The position numbers and the translations under genes are program-made. From WHSW01 sp963729075 (GTDB lineage: Bacteria; Actinomycetota; Thermoleophilia; Solirubrobacterales; 70-9): 64,000 nt of DNA. Positions 56,505 through 64,000 of the stretch are shown one piece after another (the first letter of the stretch is position 1; each line of letters starts with the position of its first letter). Where the stretch lies: positions 1 through 64,000 of the forward strand of contig CAVSMU010000003.1 of assembly GCA_963729075.1 (NCBI GenBank). Reading direction: 5' to 3'. The notes below the pieces were generated by a model that was not told the origin of the DNA, made no database searches, and saw nothing but the letters and a program-made list of their open reading frames with translations.

Positions 56505-57017
56505 CTATCTCCTGTTCCGGGGACTGATCGCACCCTGCTCACCGGTTTGAGCGGGTAACGATGCACTCTCGCGCGCGGCTCGGACAGAACCCTCCGACGC
56601 CGCCGCCGCAAAATCCGCGTTCGGCGACGGCAGCGTCCCGAGGAACTGCAGGTAGGCGCCGTAGTCCAGGTCGCGGAGGCCGAGCAGGCAGAGCTCGCCG
56701 ATCCGCTCCGCCGACAGCTCGCCGCCGCCGGTCTCGATCGCCAGCTCGACCCGGTCGACGAGGGCCTCGACGTCGGTGGCGCTCACCTGGCGCTTGTGGG
56801 TCGCGCGCAGCAGCGCCGCGCGCAGCTTCGTCCGATCGAAGCGCTGGCGCTCGCCGTCGCGCTTGCGGACGAACAGCGGCTCGCGCTGGCGGCGCTCGTA
56901 CGTCGTGAAGCGATGGCCGCAGCTCGCGCACTCGCGGCGCCGCCGGGTGGCGGCCCCGTCGTCGGCGCGGCGGCTCTCGAGCACGCGCGTCGGGCGATCG
57001 CAGCGGGGACAATCCAT
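56505..57017 (-). CDS. nrdR: Ribonucleotide reductase regulator
   Basis: 170 residues. Zinc ribbon CPRCDRPTRVLESR...CASCGHRFTTYER and an ATP-cone (VRKRDGERQRFDRTKLRAALLRATHKRQVS) identify NrdR, which represses RNR genes when (d)ATP is bound. The last 30 residues beyond the cone are unconserved. ATG at 57017. It is four bases from nrdJ, and tandem NrdR boxes lie just upstream, so it should repress its own operon. Confidence 0.95.
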   Translation of the reverse strand: MDCPRCDRPTRVLESRRADDGAATRRRRECASCGHRFTTYERRQREPLFVRKRDGERQRFDRTKLRAALLRATHKRQVSATDVEALVDRVELAIETGGGELSAERIGELCLLGLRDLDYGAYLQFLGTLPSPNADFAAAASEGSVRAARESASLPAQTGEQGAISPRNRR

Positions 57018-57027
57018 GGCGACCTAT

Positions 57028-57078
57028 TCTACTAGCAGTGGCGTTTTCCTGCGTTAACCGAACGCTAGATATAGCGTT
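57028..57078 (-). promoter_or_regulatory. Tandem NrdR boxes before nrdR-nrdJ
   Basis: Box 1, AACGCTA-GATA-TAGCGTT (57061-57078), is an 18-bp perfect palindrome closely like the known NrdR box. Box 2 (57028-57045, matching 10 of 18 positions of box 1) follows after exactly 15 bp, the spacing typical of NrdR box pairs. A possible -10 (TAGAAT, 57026-57031) overlaps box 2. Confidence 0.8.
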
Positions 57079-57151
57079 AGCGTGCTGAGCGGTTGCGGCG
57101 ATCGCGCGGCCGCCGTAGGCTCGGCGAACAGCCCGCGATGAGGAGGTTCAG

Positions 57152-57646
57152 ATGACCGAGCAGGCAGGCGCCGAAAACGGGATCGGCCACGTCACAGCCC
57201 ACCTCGACCAGCTCGGGATCGCCTACGAGGTCGTCGAGCACCCGCGCGGCCTGACCGCGGCGGCCGAGGCTCGCGCCGCCGGCGTGACCCCTGAGAATGC
57301 CGCGAAAGCCGTCGTGCTCCGCGATGCCGACGGCTTCCGGCTCGCGGTCGTCCCCGCCTCCGAGCGCGTCGACCTGCACAAGCTGCGCGAGTTGCTCGGG
57401 GCCGGCAAGGACCTGCGGCTCGCCAGCGAGCAGGAGCTGGAGGCGGAGTTCCCCGGCTTCGAGCTCGGCGCGATTCCGCCGCTCGGCGAGATGCTGCCGG
57501 CCGCGGAGATCATCGACCGGCGGATCCTCGGCCACGAGCGCGTCCTGTGCAACGGGGGCGACCACGAGCACTCGGTGCTGCTCGACCCGCGCGACATCGT
57601 CCACGCGAGCTCTGCGGTCGAGGCCGACATCTGCGAGGACGGATAG
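57152..57646 (+). CDS. YbaK/ProX-type aminoacyl-tRNA deacylase
   Basis: 164 residues. ITAHLDQLGIAYEVVEHPRG-like opening, GVTPENAAKAVVLRD with the conserved Lys, VPASERVDLHKLRELLGAGKDLRLASEQEL and GAIPPLG motif, with GGDHEHSVLLDPRDIV near the end. These proteins hydrolyse mischarged tRNAs in trans. ATG at 57152 with GGAGG upstream. Which tRNA is corrected is unknown. Confidence 0.9.
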   Translation: MTEQAGAENGIGHVTAHLDQLGIAYEVVEHPRGLTAAAEARAAGVTPENAAKAVVLRDADGFRLAVVPASERVDLHKLRELLGAGKDLRLASEQELEAEFPGFELGAIPPLGEMLPAAEIIDRRILGHERVLCNGGDHEHSVLLDPRDIVHASSAVEADICEDG

Positions 57647-57712
57647 GCGGCTGGAAGTGGCCGAGCGCTTCCGCTCCCCGCCAGGCGCGAGCGGGATAGA
57701 CTGCCGCGCCGG

Positions 57713-58111
57713 ATGGACCTCAGGCTCGAGTTGATCCCGGTCCCGGTCTCCGACGTCGAGCGCGCGAAGGCGTTCTATTCCGGGCCGGCTGGTTTCGCCC
57801 TCGACAACGACGTGACGGTGAAGGAGGGCCTGCGATTCATCCAGCTGACCCCGCCGGGCTCGGGGTGCTCGATCTCGATCGGGGAGGGCATCACGGAGAT
57901 GGAGCCGGGCTCGCTGGAGGGGCTTCAGCTCGTCGTCGAAGACATCGAGGCGGCCCGGGAGGAGCTCTCGGGGCGCGGCGTCGAGGTCTCGGAGATCCAG
58001 GACTTCCCCTGGGGCCGGTTCGTCTTCTTCAGCGACCCGGACGGGAACGGCTGGGCCGTGCAGCAGATCCCCGACTATGGCGAAGGGCGGACCGAGCCCG
58101 AGGGCAGCTAG
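57713..58111 (+). CDS. VOC-superfamily (glyoxalase-like) protein
   Basis: 132 residues with two beta-alpha-beta-beta-beta units: LELIPVPVSDVERAKAFYS and GLQLVVEDIEAAREELSGRGVEV, ending FVFFSDPDGNGWAVQQIP. Metal-ligand residues are not obvious in the first unit, which has Glu or Gln where many VOC enzymes have His. Substrate unknown. ATG at 57713. Confidence 0.88.
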   Translation: MDLRLELIPVPVSDVERAKAFYSGPAGFALDNDVTVKEGLRFIQLTPPGSGCSISIGEGITEMEPGSLEGLQLVVEDIEAAREELSGRGVEVSEIQDFPWGRFVFFSDPDGNGWAVQQIPDYGEGRTEPEGS

Positions 58112-58175
58112 CTCGCGGGCGAGCCGGCGCACCCCCTTGGCTACCCTCGCCGCAGATGTTTGAAGGGCTGCCGAG

Positions 58176-59033
58176 ATGACTCCGCGAGAGCGGTTCAACG
58201 AGCGACGCGACGCGGCGCTCGAGGCGATGGGCGAGCGCCGCGACTCGGCGTTCGAGCGAGTGGCCGACGCGCGCGACGCGGCCACGGAGCGGATGGCCGA
58301 CGCGCGCGACGCGGCCACGGAGCGGATGGCCGACGCGCGCGACGCGGCCGCCGAGCGAGTCGCCGACGCGAAGGCCGCCGCGGCCGAGCAGATCGCGAAG
58401 GTCAAGCCCCGGCTTCGTGGCGTCACCCACGAGTACGCGTTCTTCGTCTCCCTGGTGCTCGGCGCCGTCCTGATCGTGCTCGCGAAGGGATTCGAGGCCA
58501 GGGTGGCGATCGCCGTCTATGCCGTCAGCCTCTCGGCGCTGTTCGGCGTCAGCGCGCTCTATCACCGGGTGCAGTGGGAGCGGCCGGCCGTGCGGCGCTG
58601 GATGCGCCGCCTGGACCACACGATGATCTTCCTGCTGATCGCCGGCACCGTAACGCCGTTCGCGCTGCTGGTGATGGACGGCCCGCTGGCGACCGCGCTG
58701 CTGATTGCCGTCTGGGCGGGCGCGCTGGCCGGCACGGTGGTCGAGCTCATCTGGATCGATGCGCCGAAGTGGATCTCGGCGATCGTCTACGTCGCCGTCG
58801 GGCTGATCGGCGCGATCGGGTTCCCGGCGATCGTCGCCGAGGCCGGGATCGTCGCCGGGCTCTTGATCGCGGCCGGCGGCGCCCTGTATGCCACCGGGGC
58901 GATCATCTACGCCGCGCAGCGCCCGAACCCGAGCCCCGCGGTATTCGGCTACCACGAGGTCTTCCACGCGCTGGTCATCGCCGCCGCCGCGGCTCACTTC
59001 GCCGCGATCGCGCTCTTCGCGCTTCCGGCCTGA
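58176..59033 (+). CDS. TrhA/hemolysin III membrane protein with an 11-residue-repeat N-terminus
   Basis: 285 residues. The C-terminal 200 residues are a seven-helix hemolysin III/PAQR-type protein with VSALYHRVQWERP, MRRLDHTMIFLLIAGTVTPFALL and GYHEVFHALVIAAAAAH (metal-binding His). The first 80 residues are a predicted long charged helix with near-perfect 11-residue repeats (ADARDAATERM), absent from typical family members. TrhA proteins affect membrane fluidity; the extra helix may bind membrane or a partner. ATG at 58176. Confidence 0.87.
   Translation: MTPRERFNERRDAALEAMGERRDSAFERVADARDAATERMADARDAATERMADARDAAAERVADAKAAAAEQIAKVKPRLRGVTHEYAFFVSLVLGAVLIVLAKGFEARVAIAVYAVSLSALFGVSALYHRVQWERPAVRRWMRRLDHTMIFLLIAGTVTPFALLVMDGPLATALLIAVWAGALAGTVVELIWIDAPKWISAIVYVAVGLIGAIGFPAIVAEAGIVAGLLIAAGGALYATGAIIYAAQRPNPSPAVFGYHEVFHALVIAAAAAHFAAIALFALPA
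58262..58360 (+). repeat. 33-bp tandem repeat inside the TrhA-like gene
   Basis: Unit of 33 bp starting GGCCGACGCGCGCGACGCGG. Copies 58262-58294 and 58295-58327 are identical; 58328-58360 matches except near its end. Being a multiple of three and 11 codons long, it adds or removes whole hendecads of a helix. Slippage could change protein length between strains. Confidence 0.85.
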
Positions 59034-59047
59034 TCGGCTTCTGATCG

Positions 59048-60526
59048 CTAGCGGCGCACGACCAGCCCGGCGCGGGCGGTGTCGGCGGTGTCGCCCAGTC
59101 GCGCTTCCAGGCGGAGCTTGTATTGGCCCGGCTTGCCGGGTGCGCGCAGGTCCAGCTCGCCGTCGCCCGCGCGGGCATCGCGTGCCGCCCGGTCGAGGGT
59201 GTGGCCCCGCCTGCCGATCTCGGCCTCGAGGCGGGCGTCGCGCTCGAGCTCGTAGGCCAGCTCGACCCGCTCGCGCTTGGGGCGCAGGCGCACGTCGGTG
59301 ATCTTCACGCGCGGCTCGGTCGGCCGGACCACGATCCACTCGTTTCCGTCGGCCCGGCCGTCGTGGCGCCCGGCGTCGAACGGGAAGTTGTTGTCGTTGG
59401 CGACCAGCAGGCGCCCGCGATCGAGCGGCAGGATGCTCTCGACGCTGCGGAGCAGGAACGAGAACGGGTCGCCGAGGCCGCGGTCGCCCGGCTCCGCCGG
59501 CGCGGCGACGCCGTCGCGGTTGCGCAGCGCGAGCAAGTCGACGAGTTCGCGCTTGTCGACGAACTCGTCGTCGGAGGGCCCGTCGAGCTCGTCCGCGCGC
59601 GACAGCTCGACCTCGTAGACGCGCTTGAAGACGGCCCCGGTCCCCTCGAAGTCGTCACGCTCCATGACCAGCAGGCGGCGGCCGTCGAGCGCCTTCGCGT
59701 CGGCGACCAACCAGGCCGGGTCCTCGGTCCGGTAGGCCCAGCGGCGGCCCGTGAACCGGCCGGAGTCGAGATCGAGCTCGTAGACGTATCGCCGGCGCTG
59801 GTCGCGGTCGGCGAGCAGCGCGCCCTCCAGGAAGACGAACGCCCGGTTGCCGGTCGGCGACGGCGCGGCGGCCTCGAACCCCTTGCTGCGATCCAGGGTC
59901 GGGCTCTCGCCCGCCAGGGTCGGATTCTGCGGCGACCGCACGCCCTCGAGCGCGACCGGCGCATCGAGCAGGCGCCCCGATTGGTCGAAGTGGAGCATCC
60001 AAGGTCCGAACTCGTCGCCGATCCAGAACGTCCCGTCGCGGGCCTCGAGGATCGACTCCGGGTCGACGTCGAAGCCGGTGAGCAGCCGGTCGGGGCGGAC
60101 GAGCGGGTACGGGAACTTGCCGTCCGGATCGCCGAGCTGCACGAACCCCTCGACCGTCGCCCCGCCGGTCCCGCCCCCCGGCGGGTCGAGCTCGGGCCGC
60201 ACGCGGTAGATCCGCAGCAGCCAGTCGGCGGAGCGCTCCTGTAGCCCGTAGCCGTTGTCGGGCAGCGCCCACCAGACGCCCGGCCCCGCCCGCAGGATGC
60301 CCGAGAAGCCCTGCACGGGCTGTGTCGCGAACGGAACTGCAAAGCCGTTGATCGGTCCCGGGCCGAGCGCCGCACCGGACTCCGGGCCCGGCGCGGTCGT
60401 GTCCGCGGGCAGCACTGCCCGCGCTTCGAGCCGCCCGGTCAGCTCCGCCGCGGAGGCGCCGGCGCCCAGCGCCAGCGTCGCGACCGCCGCTCCCAGCCAG
60501 AGGCCTGCGCGCCACCGCCCTCTCAT
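59048..60526 (-). CDS. Secreted phytase-like esterase family protein
   Basis: 492 residues. Signal peptide GLWLGAAVATLALGAGASA. GFSGILRAGPGVWWALPDNGYG, GFDVDPESILEARDGTFWIGDEFGPWMLHFD and SKGFEAAAPSPTGNRAFVFLEG belong to the 'esterase-like activity of phytase' beta-propeller family. Last 80 residues look like an added beta-domain (ARLEAEIGRRGHTLDRAARDARAGD). Hydrolysis of phosphate or ester substrates outside the cell is assumed from the family. ATG at 60526. Confidence 0.85.
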   Translation of the reverse strand: MRGRWRAGLWLGAAVATLALGAGASAAELTGRLEARAVLPADTTAPGPESGAALGPGPINGFAVPFATQPVQGFSGILRAGPGVWWALPDNGYGLQERSADWLLRIYRVRPELDPPGGGTGGATVEGFVQLGDPDGKFPYPLVRPDRLLTGFDVDPESILEARDGTFWIGDEFGPWMLHFDQSGRLLDAPVALEGVRSPQNPTLAGESPTLDRSKGFEAAAPSPTGNRAFVFLEGALLADRDQRRRYVYELDLDSGRFTGRRWAYRTEDPAWLVADAKALDGRRLLVMERDDFEGTGAVFKRVYEVELSRADELDGPSDDEFVDKRELVDLLALRNRDGVAAPAEPGDRGLGDPFSFLLRSVESILPLDRGRLLVANDNNFPFDAGRHDGRADGNEWIVVRPTEPRVKITDVRLRPKRERVELAYELERDARLEAEIGRRGHTLDRAARDARAGDGELDLRAPGKPGQYKLRLEARLGDTADTARAGLVVRR

Positions 60527-60585
60527 GCTCCGCGGAGAGTACCCGGGAATCTCCGCGGCGCCAAAACGACTCGCGGCGGCGAGTC

Positions 60586-61830
60586 CTAGTCTCCCGCTCC
60601 CGCGAGTTCCCGCGGCCCCGGCGGGGCGGCGGCGATCGCGGCGTCGATCGCCGCCGGCGAGAGAACATGCTCGATCACCATCACCGCGGCCCCGATGACG
60701 CCGGCGCGGTCGGCGAGCTGGCTGCGGACGACGCGCAGGTGGCGGGTGGCGAGCGGCAGCGACCGCTGATAGACAACCTCGCGCACCCCGGCGAGCAGCT
60801 GCTCGTGCGCCTGGGCGACGTCACCGCCGATCACGATCACCGACGGGTTGTAGAGGTTGACCGAGGCGGCGAGCACCTCGCCGATCAGGCGTCCCGACTC
60901 ACGGACCAGGCGCACCGCGGCCGGCTCTCCCGCCCGCGCCAGCTCGACGACGGCCCGCGAGTCGGCCGCGTCGAGGCCCTGATCGCGCAGCCGTACGGCC
61001 ATCGCCCCGCCGCCAGCCAGCGCCTCGAGGCAGCCCACGTTGCCGCAGCTGCACACGATCGACTCGGCCTCGTCGCCGCCGGCCACGCGGATGTGACCGA
61101 TGTCTCCGGCCGCGCCCTCGGCGCCCCTGTGAATGCGCCCGGCGACGACGATCCCGCAGCCGATCCCGGTGCCGACCTTGATGAAGAGCAGGTGGTCGAC
61201 GGCGGCCCAGTTCGTCCAGTGCTCCCCGAGGGCCATGATGTTGACGTCGTTGTCCACGAGCACCGGCACCCGATAGCGGTCGGCGAAGCGCTCGGGGATC
61301 GGATAGCCGTCCCAGCCGGGCATGATCGGCGGGTTGCGGGGCCTGCCGGTCGCGTGCTCGACCGGGCCCGGCACTCCGATCCCGATTCCGCGCACGACGT
61401 CGTCGTCCCGGCCCACCTCCCGCAGGAGTGCGTGGAACCGCTCGTCCACCCAATCGAGGACGGTCTCCGGGCCGCTGGCGATCGGCATGTCCGCGCTGTC
61501 CTCGGCGAGCACCGTGCCGCCGAGGTTGGTGACCGCGAGGCGCGAATGCGTTGCGCCGAGATCGGCGGCCAGCGCCACACCGGCGTCCTCGTTGAAGGCC
61601 AGCATCATCGGCGGCCGTCCACCGGTCGAGTCGCTTTCACCGAGCTCGCGCAGCAGCCCCTGGCTGCGAAGCTGCTCCAGCCGCTGGGCGATCGTCGATC
61701 GCGCGAGGCCGGTCAGCGCCGAGAGGTCGGCCCGGGTGGCACCGTCGCCCTCGCGGATCAGCTGCAGCAACGTGCCGGCGCCGAACGGGTGGGCGACGCT
61801 GGTGCGGTCCCCCGTCACGGGCTCAGTCAA
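60586..61830 (-). CDS. ROK-family transcriptional regulator
   Basis: About 410 residues. N-terminal winged helix (LLQLIREGDGATRADLSALTGLARSTIAQRLEQL) followed by a ROK sugar-kinase-like domain: AADLGATHSRLAV, GIGIGVPGPVE, the zinc-site CSCGNVGCLEALAGGGA and VIVIGGDV. These regulators repress sugar-catabolism genes until the sugar or its phosphate binds. Starts TTG at 61830 or GTG at 61818. Divergent from the oxidoreductase/isomerase genes, which it probably controls. Confidence 0.92.
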   Translation of the reverse strand: MTEPVTGDRTSVAHPFGAGTLLQLIREGDGATRADLSALTGLARSTIAQRLEQLRSQGLLRELGESDSTGGRPPMMLAFNEDAGVALAADLGATHSRLAVTNLGGTVLAEDSADMPIASGPETVLDWVDERFHALLREVGRDDDVVRGIGIGVPGPVEHATGRPRNPPIMPGWDGYPIPERFADRYRVPVLVDNDVNIMALGEHWTNWAAVDHLLFIKVGTGIGCGIVVAGRIHRGAEGAAGDIGHIRVAGGDEAESIVCSCGNVGCLEALAGGGAMAVRLRDQGLDAADSRAVVELARAGEPAAVRLVRESGRLIGEVLAASVNLYNPSVIVIGGDVAQAHEQLLAGVREVVYQRSLPLATRHLRVVRSQLADRAGVIGAAVMVIEHVLSPAAIDAAIAAAPPGPRELAGAGD

Positions 61831-61875
61831 TCAGCCGTACTTCTGCTTGTCAAGCAGCCGAAAGAGCGCAATTTG

Positions 61876-61949
61876 CAGAGAATCTGCGCAACTTCAGTTT
61901 GTAAAGCCACAGACTTTTGCTTGACACTCCAGCATAAGTTCAATAGGTT
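61876..61949. promoter_or_regulatory. Divergent promoter region with an inverted-repeat operator
   Basis: For the + genes, TTGACA (61921-61926), 17-bp spacer and TAGGTT (61944-61949) precede the GTG at 61956 so closely that the mRNA may be leaderless. Upstream, near 61871-61893, TTGCAGA-GAA-TCTGCGCAA is an imperfect inverted repeat suited to a dimeric ROK repressor. The 125-bp region is far more AT-rich than its surroundings. Confidence 0.6.
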
Positions 61950-61955
61950 CGCGGC

Positions 61956-63149
61956 GTGGAGAAGGAGAGGGCCTCGACCGCTCTCGGCCGCGACCCGGTC
62001 GGCTCGGCCGCGGCGGGCCTGTACCCGGATCTGCGAGTCGGGATCGTCGGCGCCGGATTCATCGGTCGCGTGCACGCGCGGTCCGCGCGACTTGCGGGAG
62101 CCCGGCTGGTCGGCGTCGCCTCCTCGACGCCCGACAGCGCCGCCGCCGCGGCCCGCGAGCTGGGCATCGCGCACGGGTTCGCCACCGCCGAGGAGCTGGT
62201 CGCCTCCGATGCCATCGACGTCGTCCACGTCTGCGCCCCCAACCATCTGCACCTGCCGCTCGCGCGCGCTGCGCTCGAGTCCGGCAAGCACGTGGTCTGC
62301 GAGAAGCCGGTGGCGCTCGATGCCGCCGGGGCGGGCGAGCTGGTCAGGGTCGCGCGCACGACGCAGCTGGTGGCCACGGTCCCCTTCGTCTACCGCTACT
62401 ACCCCACGGTGCGCGAAGCCCGGGCCCGAGCGCGGGCCGGGTCGCTCGGTGAGCTGCGGCTCCTGCACGGCGGCTATCTGCAGGACTGGCTGCTGGCGCC
62501 CTCCGACGACAACTGGCGCGTCGACGCGGAGCTCGGCGGGCCGTCGCGCGCGTTCGCCGACATCGGCTCGCACTGGTGCGACCTGATCGAGTTCGTCTGC
62601 GGCCAGCGGATCGTCGCCCTGGCGGCGCGCACCGCCGTCGCCCACCCGGAGCGGATGCGAACCGAGGGACGCTCGTTCTCGCGCGGCGACGGCGACGGCG
62701 CCCCGCGCGCGGTGAAGACCGAGGACATCGCCACCCTGATGTTCGAGACCGACGCGGGGATCGTCGGCTCGACCGTGATCTCCCAGGTCTCGGCCGGACG
62801 TAAGAACCGCCTTTGGTTCGAGCTCAGCGGCACCGAGGCGGGGGTGGGGTTCGACCAGGAGCGGCCGGAGACGCTCTGGGTCGGCCGGCGCTCGAGCTCC
62901 GAGCGGATCCCGCGCGACCCCGAGACCCTCGCCCCCGAGGCGGCCGCCTACGTGACCCTGCCGGGTGGGCACCCCCAGGGCTACGCGGACTGCTTCGACG
63001 CCTTCGTCGGCGAGACCTACGCGGCGATCGCCGGCGAGTCACCGGCCGACGGCCTGCCGGTCCTCGAAGACGGGCTGCGGGCGACGCGGATCACCGAGGC
63101 GGTCCTCGAGTCGGCCCGACGCCGCGACTGGGTCGAGGTGCCGGGATGA
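61956..63149 (+). CDS. Gfo/Idh/MocA family oxidoreductase
   Basis: 397 residues. Rossmann domain RVGIVGAGFIGRVHARSARLAG, then IDVVHVCAPNHLHLPLARAALESGKHVVCEKPVAL (the EKP motif). C-terminal domain: GPSRAFADIGSHWCDLIEF with the catalytic-type Asp/His and a TEDIATLMFET strand. Oxidises a polyol or sugar with NAD(P). GTG at 61956. The stop overlaps the next start (ATGA). An intact relative of the broken gene at 374-1465, with which it shares order and type. Confidence 0.93.
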   Translation: MEKERASTALGRDPVGSAAAGLYPDLRVGIVGAGFIGRVHARSARLAGARLVGVASSTPDSAAAAARELGIAHGFATAEELVASDAIDVVHVCAPNHLHLPLARAALESGKHVVCEKPVALDAAGAGELVRVARTTQLVATVPFVYRYYPTVREARARARAGSLGELRLLHGGYLQDWLLAPSDDNWRVDAELGGPSRAFADIGSHWCDLIEFVCGQRIVALAARTAVAHPERMRTEGRSFSRGDGDGAPRAVKTEDIATLMFETDAGIVGSTVISQVSAGRKNRLWFELSGTEAGVGFDQERPETLWVGRRSSSERIPRDPETLAPEAAAYVTLPGGHPQGYADCFDAFVGETYAAIAGESPADGLPVLEDGLRATRITEAVLESARRRDWVEVPG

Positions 63150-64000
63150 GGCTCGGGCTGCTGACGGCCTGCATGCCGGAGCGCTCGCTTGAGGATGTCG
63201 CCGCATGGGCCGGGGAGCACGGCTACGAGGCGCTGGAGCTCGCGGCCTGGCCGCGGCTCGGCGAGCGCCCGTTCGTGGCCCGCCACATCGCCGCCGACGA
63301 GTTCGACGAGGCGGAGGCCGAGCGCGTGCGCGCGGCGCTCGACGGCAACGGCCTCGAGCTCTCGGGGCTCGCGTTCTACGACAACAACCTCCATCCCGAG
63401 CCCGAGCAGCGCGCGGAGATCCACGACCACCTGCGCGCCTGCGTCGACGCGGCTGCGGCGCTCGGCCGGGTCCCGGTCGGCACGTTCGTCGGCCGCGACA
63501 ACTCGCTCAGCGTCGCGGAGAACCTGCGCGAGGCCGAGCGCGTCTTCCCGCCGCTCGTCGAGTACGCCGGCGAGCAGGGGGTGCGGCTGATGATCGAGAA
63601 CTGCGTGATGGAGGGCTGGCACCCGGACGGCTACCCGGGCAACCTCGCCTACTCGCCCGAGCTCTGGGAGTGGATGTTCGAGCTCGGCCTGTGGCTCAAC
63701 TTCGATCCCTCGCATCTGCTGTGGATCGGCGTCGACCCGGTGGCCGCGCTGCGCCCCTACGTCGACCGGGTCGTCCACGCGCACGCCAAGGACGCCGAGA
63801 CGTTTCCTGACCGGCGCAACCGCTTCGGGTTCTTCGGCCGCCTCGCGACGCGCGAGGCCGACCCGTGGGACATGGGCTGGTGGCGGTTCCGGATTCCCGG
63901 CCTCGGCCAGGTGGACTGGAGGCGCTATGTCGACACGTTGTACGAGGGCGGCTTCGACGGCGTGCTCTCGGTCGAGCACGAGGACCCGGTCTGGGGCGGC
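63146..64000 (+). CDS. Sugar phosphate isomerase/epimerase, cut by window end
   Basis: The ATG at 63146 opens MRLGLLTACMPERSLEDVAAWAGEHGYEALELAAWPRLGE, the first strand and helix of a xylose-isomerase-like TIM barrel. Further barrel residues are LSGLAFYDNNLHPEP, RLMIENCVMEGWHPDGYPGN (Glu ligand), LWLNFDPSHLLW (Asp/His), VVHAHAKDAE (His) and VDWRRYVDTLYEGGFDGVLSVEHED (Glu). The metal site is complete. At least 285 residues; the stop lies beyond 64000. Coupled to the oxidoreductase; together they suggest inositol- or sugar-type catabolism under the ROK regulator. Confidence 0.9.
   Translation, partial: MRLGLLTACMPERSLEDVAAWAGEHGYEALELAAWPRLGERPFVARHIAADEFDEAEAERVRAALDGNGLELSGLAFYDNNLHPEPEQRAEIHDHLRACVDAAAALGRVPVGTFVGRDNSLSVAENLREAERVFPPLVEYAGEQGVRLMIENCVMEGWHPDGYPGNLAYSPELWEWMFELGLWLNFDPSHLLWIGVDPVAALRPYVDRVVHAHAKDAETFPDRRNRFGFFGRLATREADPWDMGWWRFRIPGLGQVDWRRYVDTLYEGGFDGVLSVEHEDPVWGG

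Noticed and set aside
58262..58360. CRISPR-like array
   Set aside because: Units are contiguous without spacers, in frame and coding.

Overview
The window is very GC-rich, uses many GTG and some TTG starts, and packs genes with 1-4 nt stop/start overlaps (GTGA, ATGA, TGATG). With a complete 14-gene Complex I operon, an adenosylcobalamin-dependent ribonucleotide reductase with NrdR, CsoR copper control and a c-di-AMP riboswitch ahead of an M23 peptidase, this points to an aerobic actinobacterium. Class Thermoleophilia (Solirubrobacterales-like) is my best guess; it is an inference without a database check.

Layout. 1-2668 (+) is a run of broken genes: the deoC 3' end, a Gfo/Idh/MocA oxidoreductase, a SIS domain joined to half of an aminotransferase, and a cupin. 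2694-3960 (-) is a secreted alkaline phosphatase with one frameshift. 4082-19103 (-) is nuoA-nuoN in canonical order; nuoL and nuoM each carry one inserted base, and a short palindromic repeat sits on the nuoC/nuoD junction. 19216-25566 holds a membrane protein, an NTF2-like protein and a remnant of a second copy, a flavin reductase diverging from a cytochrome c across two more repeat copies, serS, a GYD protein, a cyclase, msrB, a thioesterase and a NarL-type regulator. 25563-34563 holds an SDR, a BrkB-like protein, a membrane protein, a primary-like sigma factor with a near-consensus promoter, a YcaQ-like glycosylase, an MFS transporter, a frameshifted SDR and lon with a tandem palindromic operator. 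34612-43832 holds an NTF2 remnant, a QueA homologue, an SDR, a two-component pair, a P450, the riboswitch/M23 gene, a secreted S33-type hydrolase and a receiver/flavoprotein fusion. 43858-50376 is a tautomerase, then a copper operon (secreted metal-binding protein, copA, csoR, second P1B ATPase) behind a CsoR-type operator. 50492-57078 holds a DHFR-like protein, two acetyltransferase-like proteins, a DHA2-type transporter and nrdR-nrdJ behind tandem NrdR boxes. 57152-64000 holds a YbaK protein, a VOC protein, a TrhA/hemolysin III protein with hendecad repeats, a phytase-like esterase, a ROK regulator diverging from an oxidoreductase, and a sugar isomerase/epimerase cut by the window end.

Sequence quality matters for reading this window. 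Outside the first 2.7 kb, every frameshift I could resolve (phoA, nuoL, nuoM, the thioesterase, an SDR) is a single extra base, in genes otherwise intact and partly indispensable to Complex I. This looks more like insertion-type consensus error than gene decay. It creates artificial giant ORFs, notably a 1,686-codon ORF over nuoL-M-N. I see no rRNA or tRNA gene, CRISPR array, transposase or prophage, and no gene-free stretch above about 300 bases; the longest, 40412-40657, is the riboswitch leader and its promoter.
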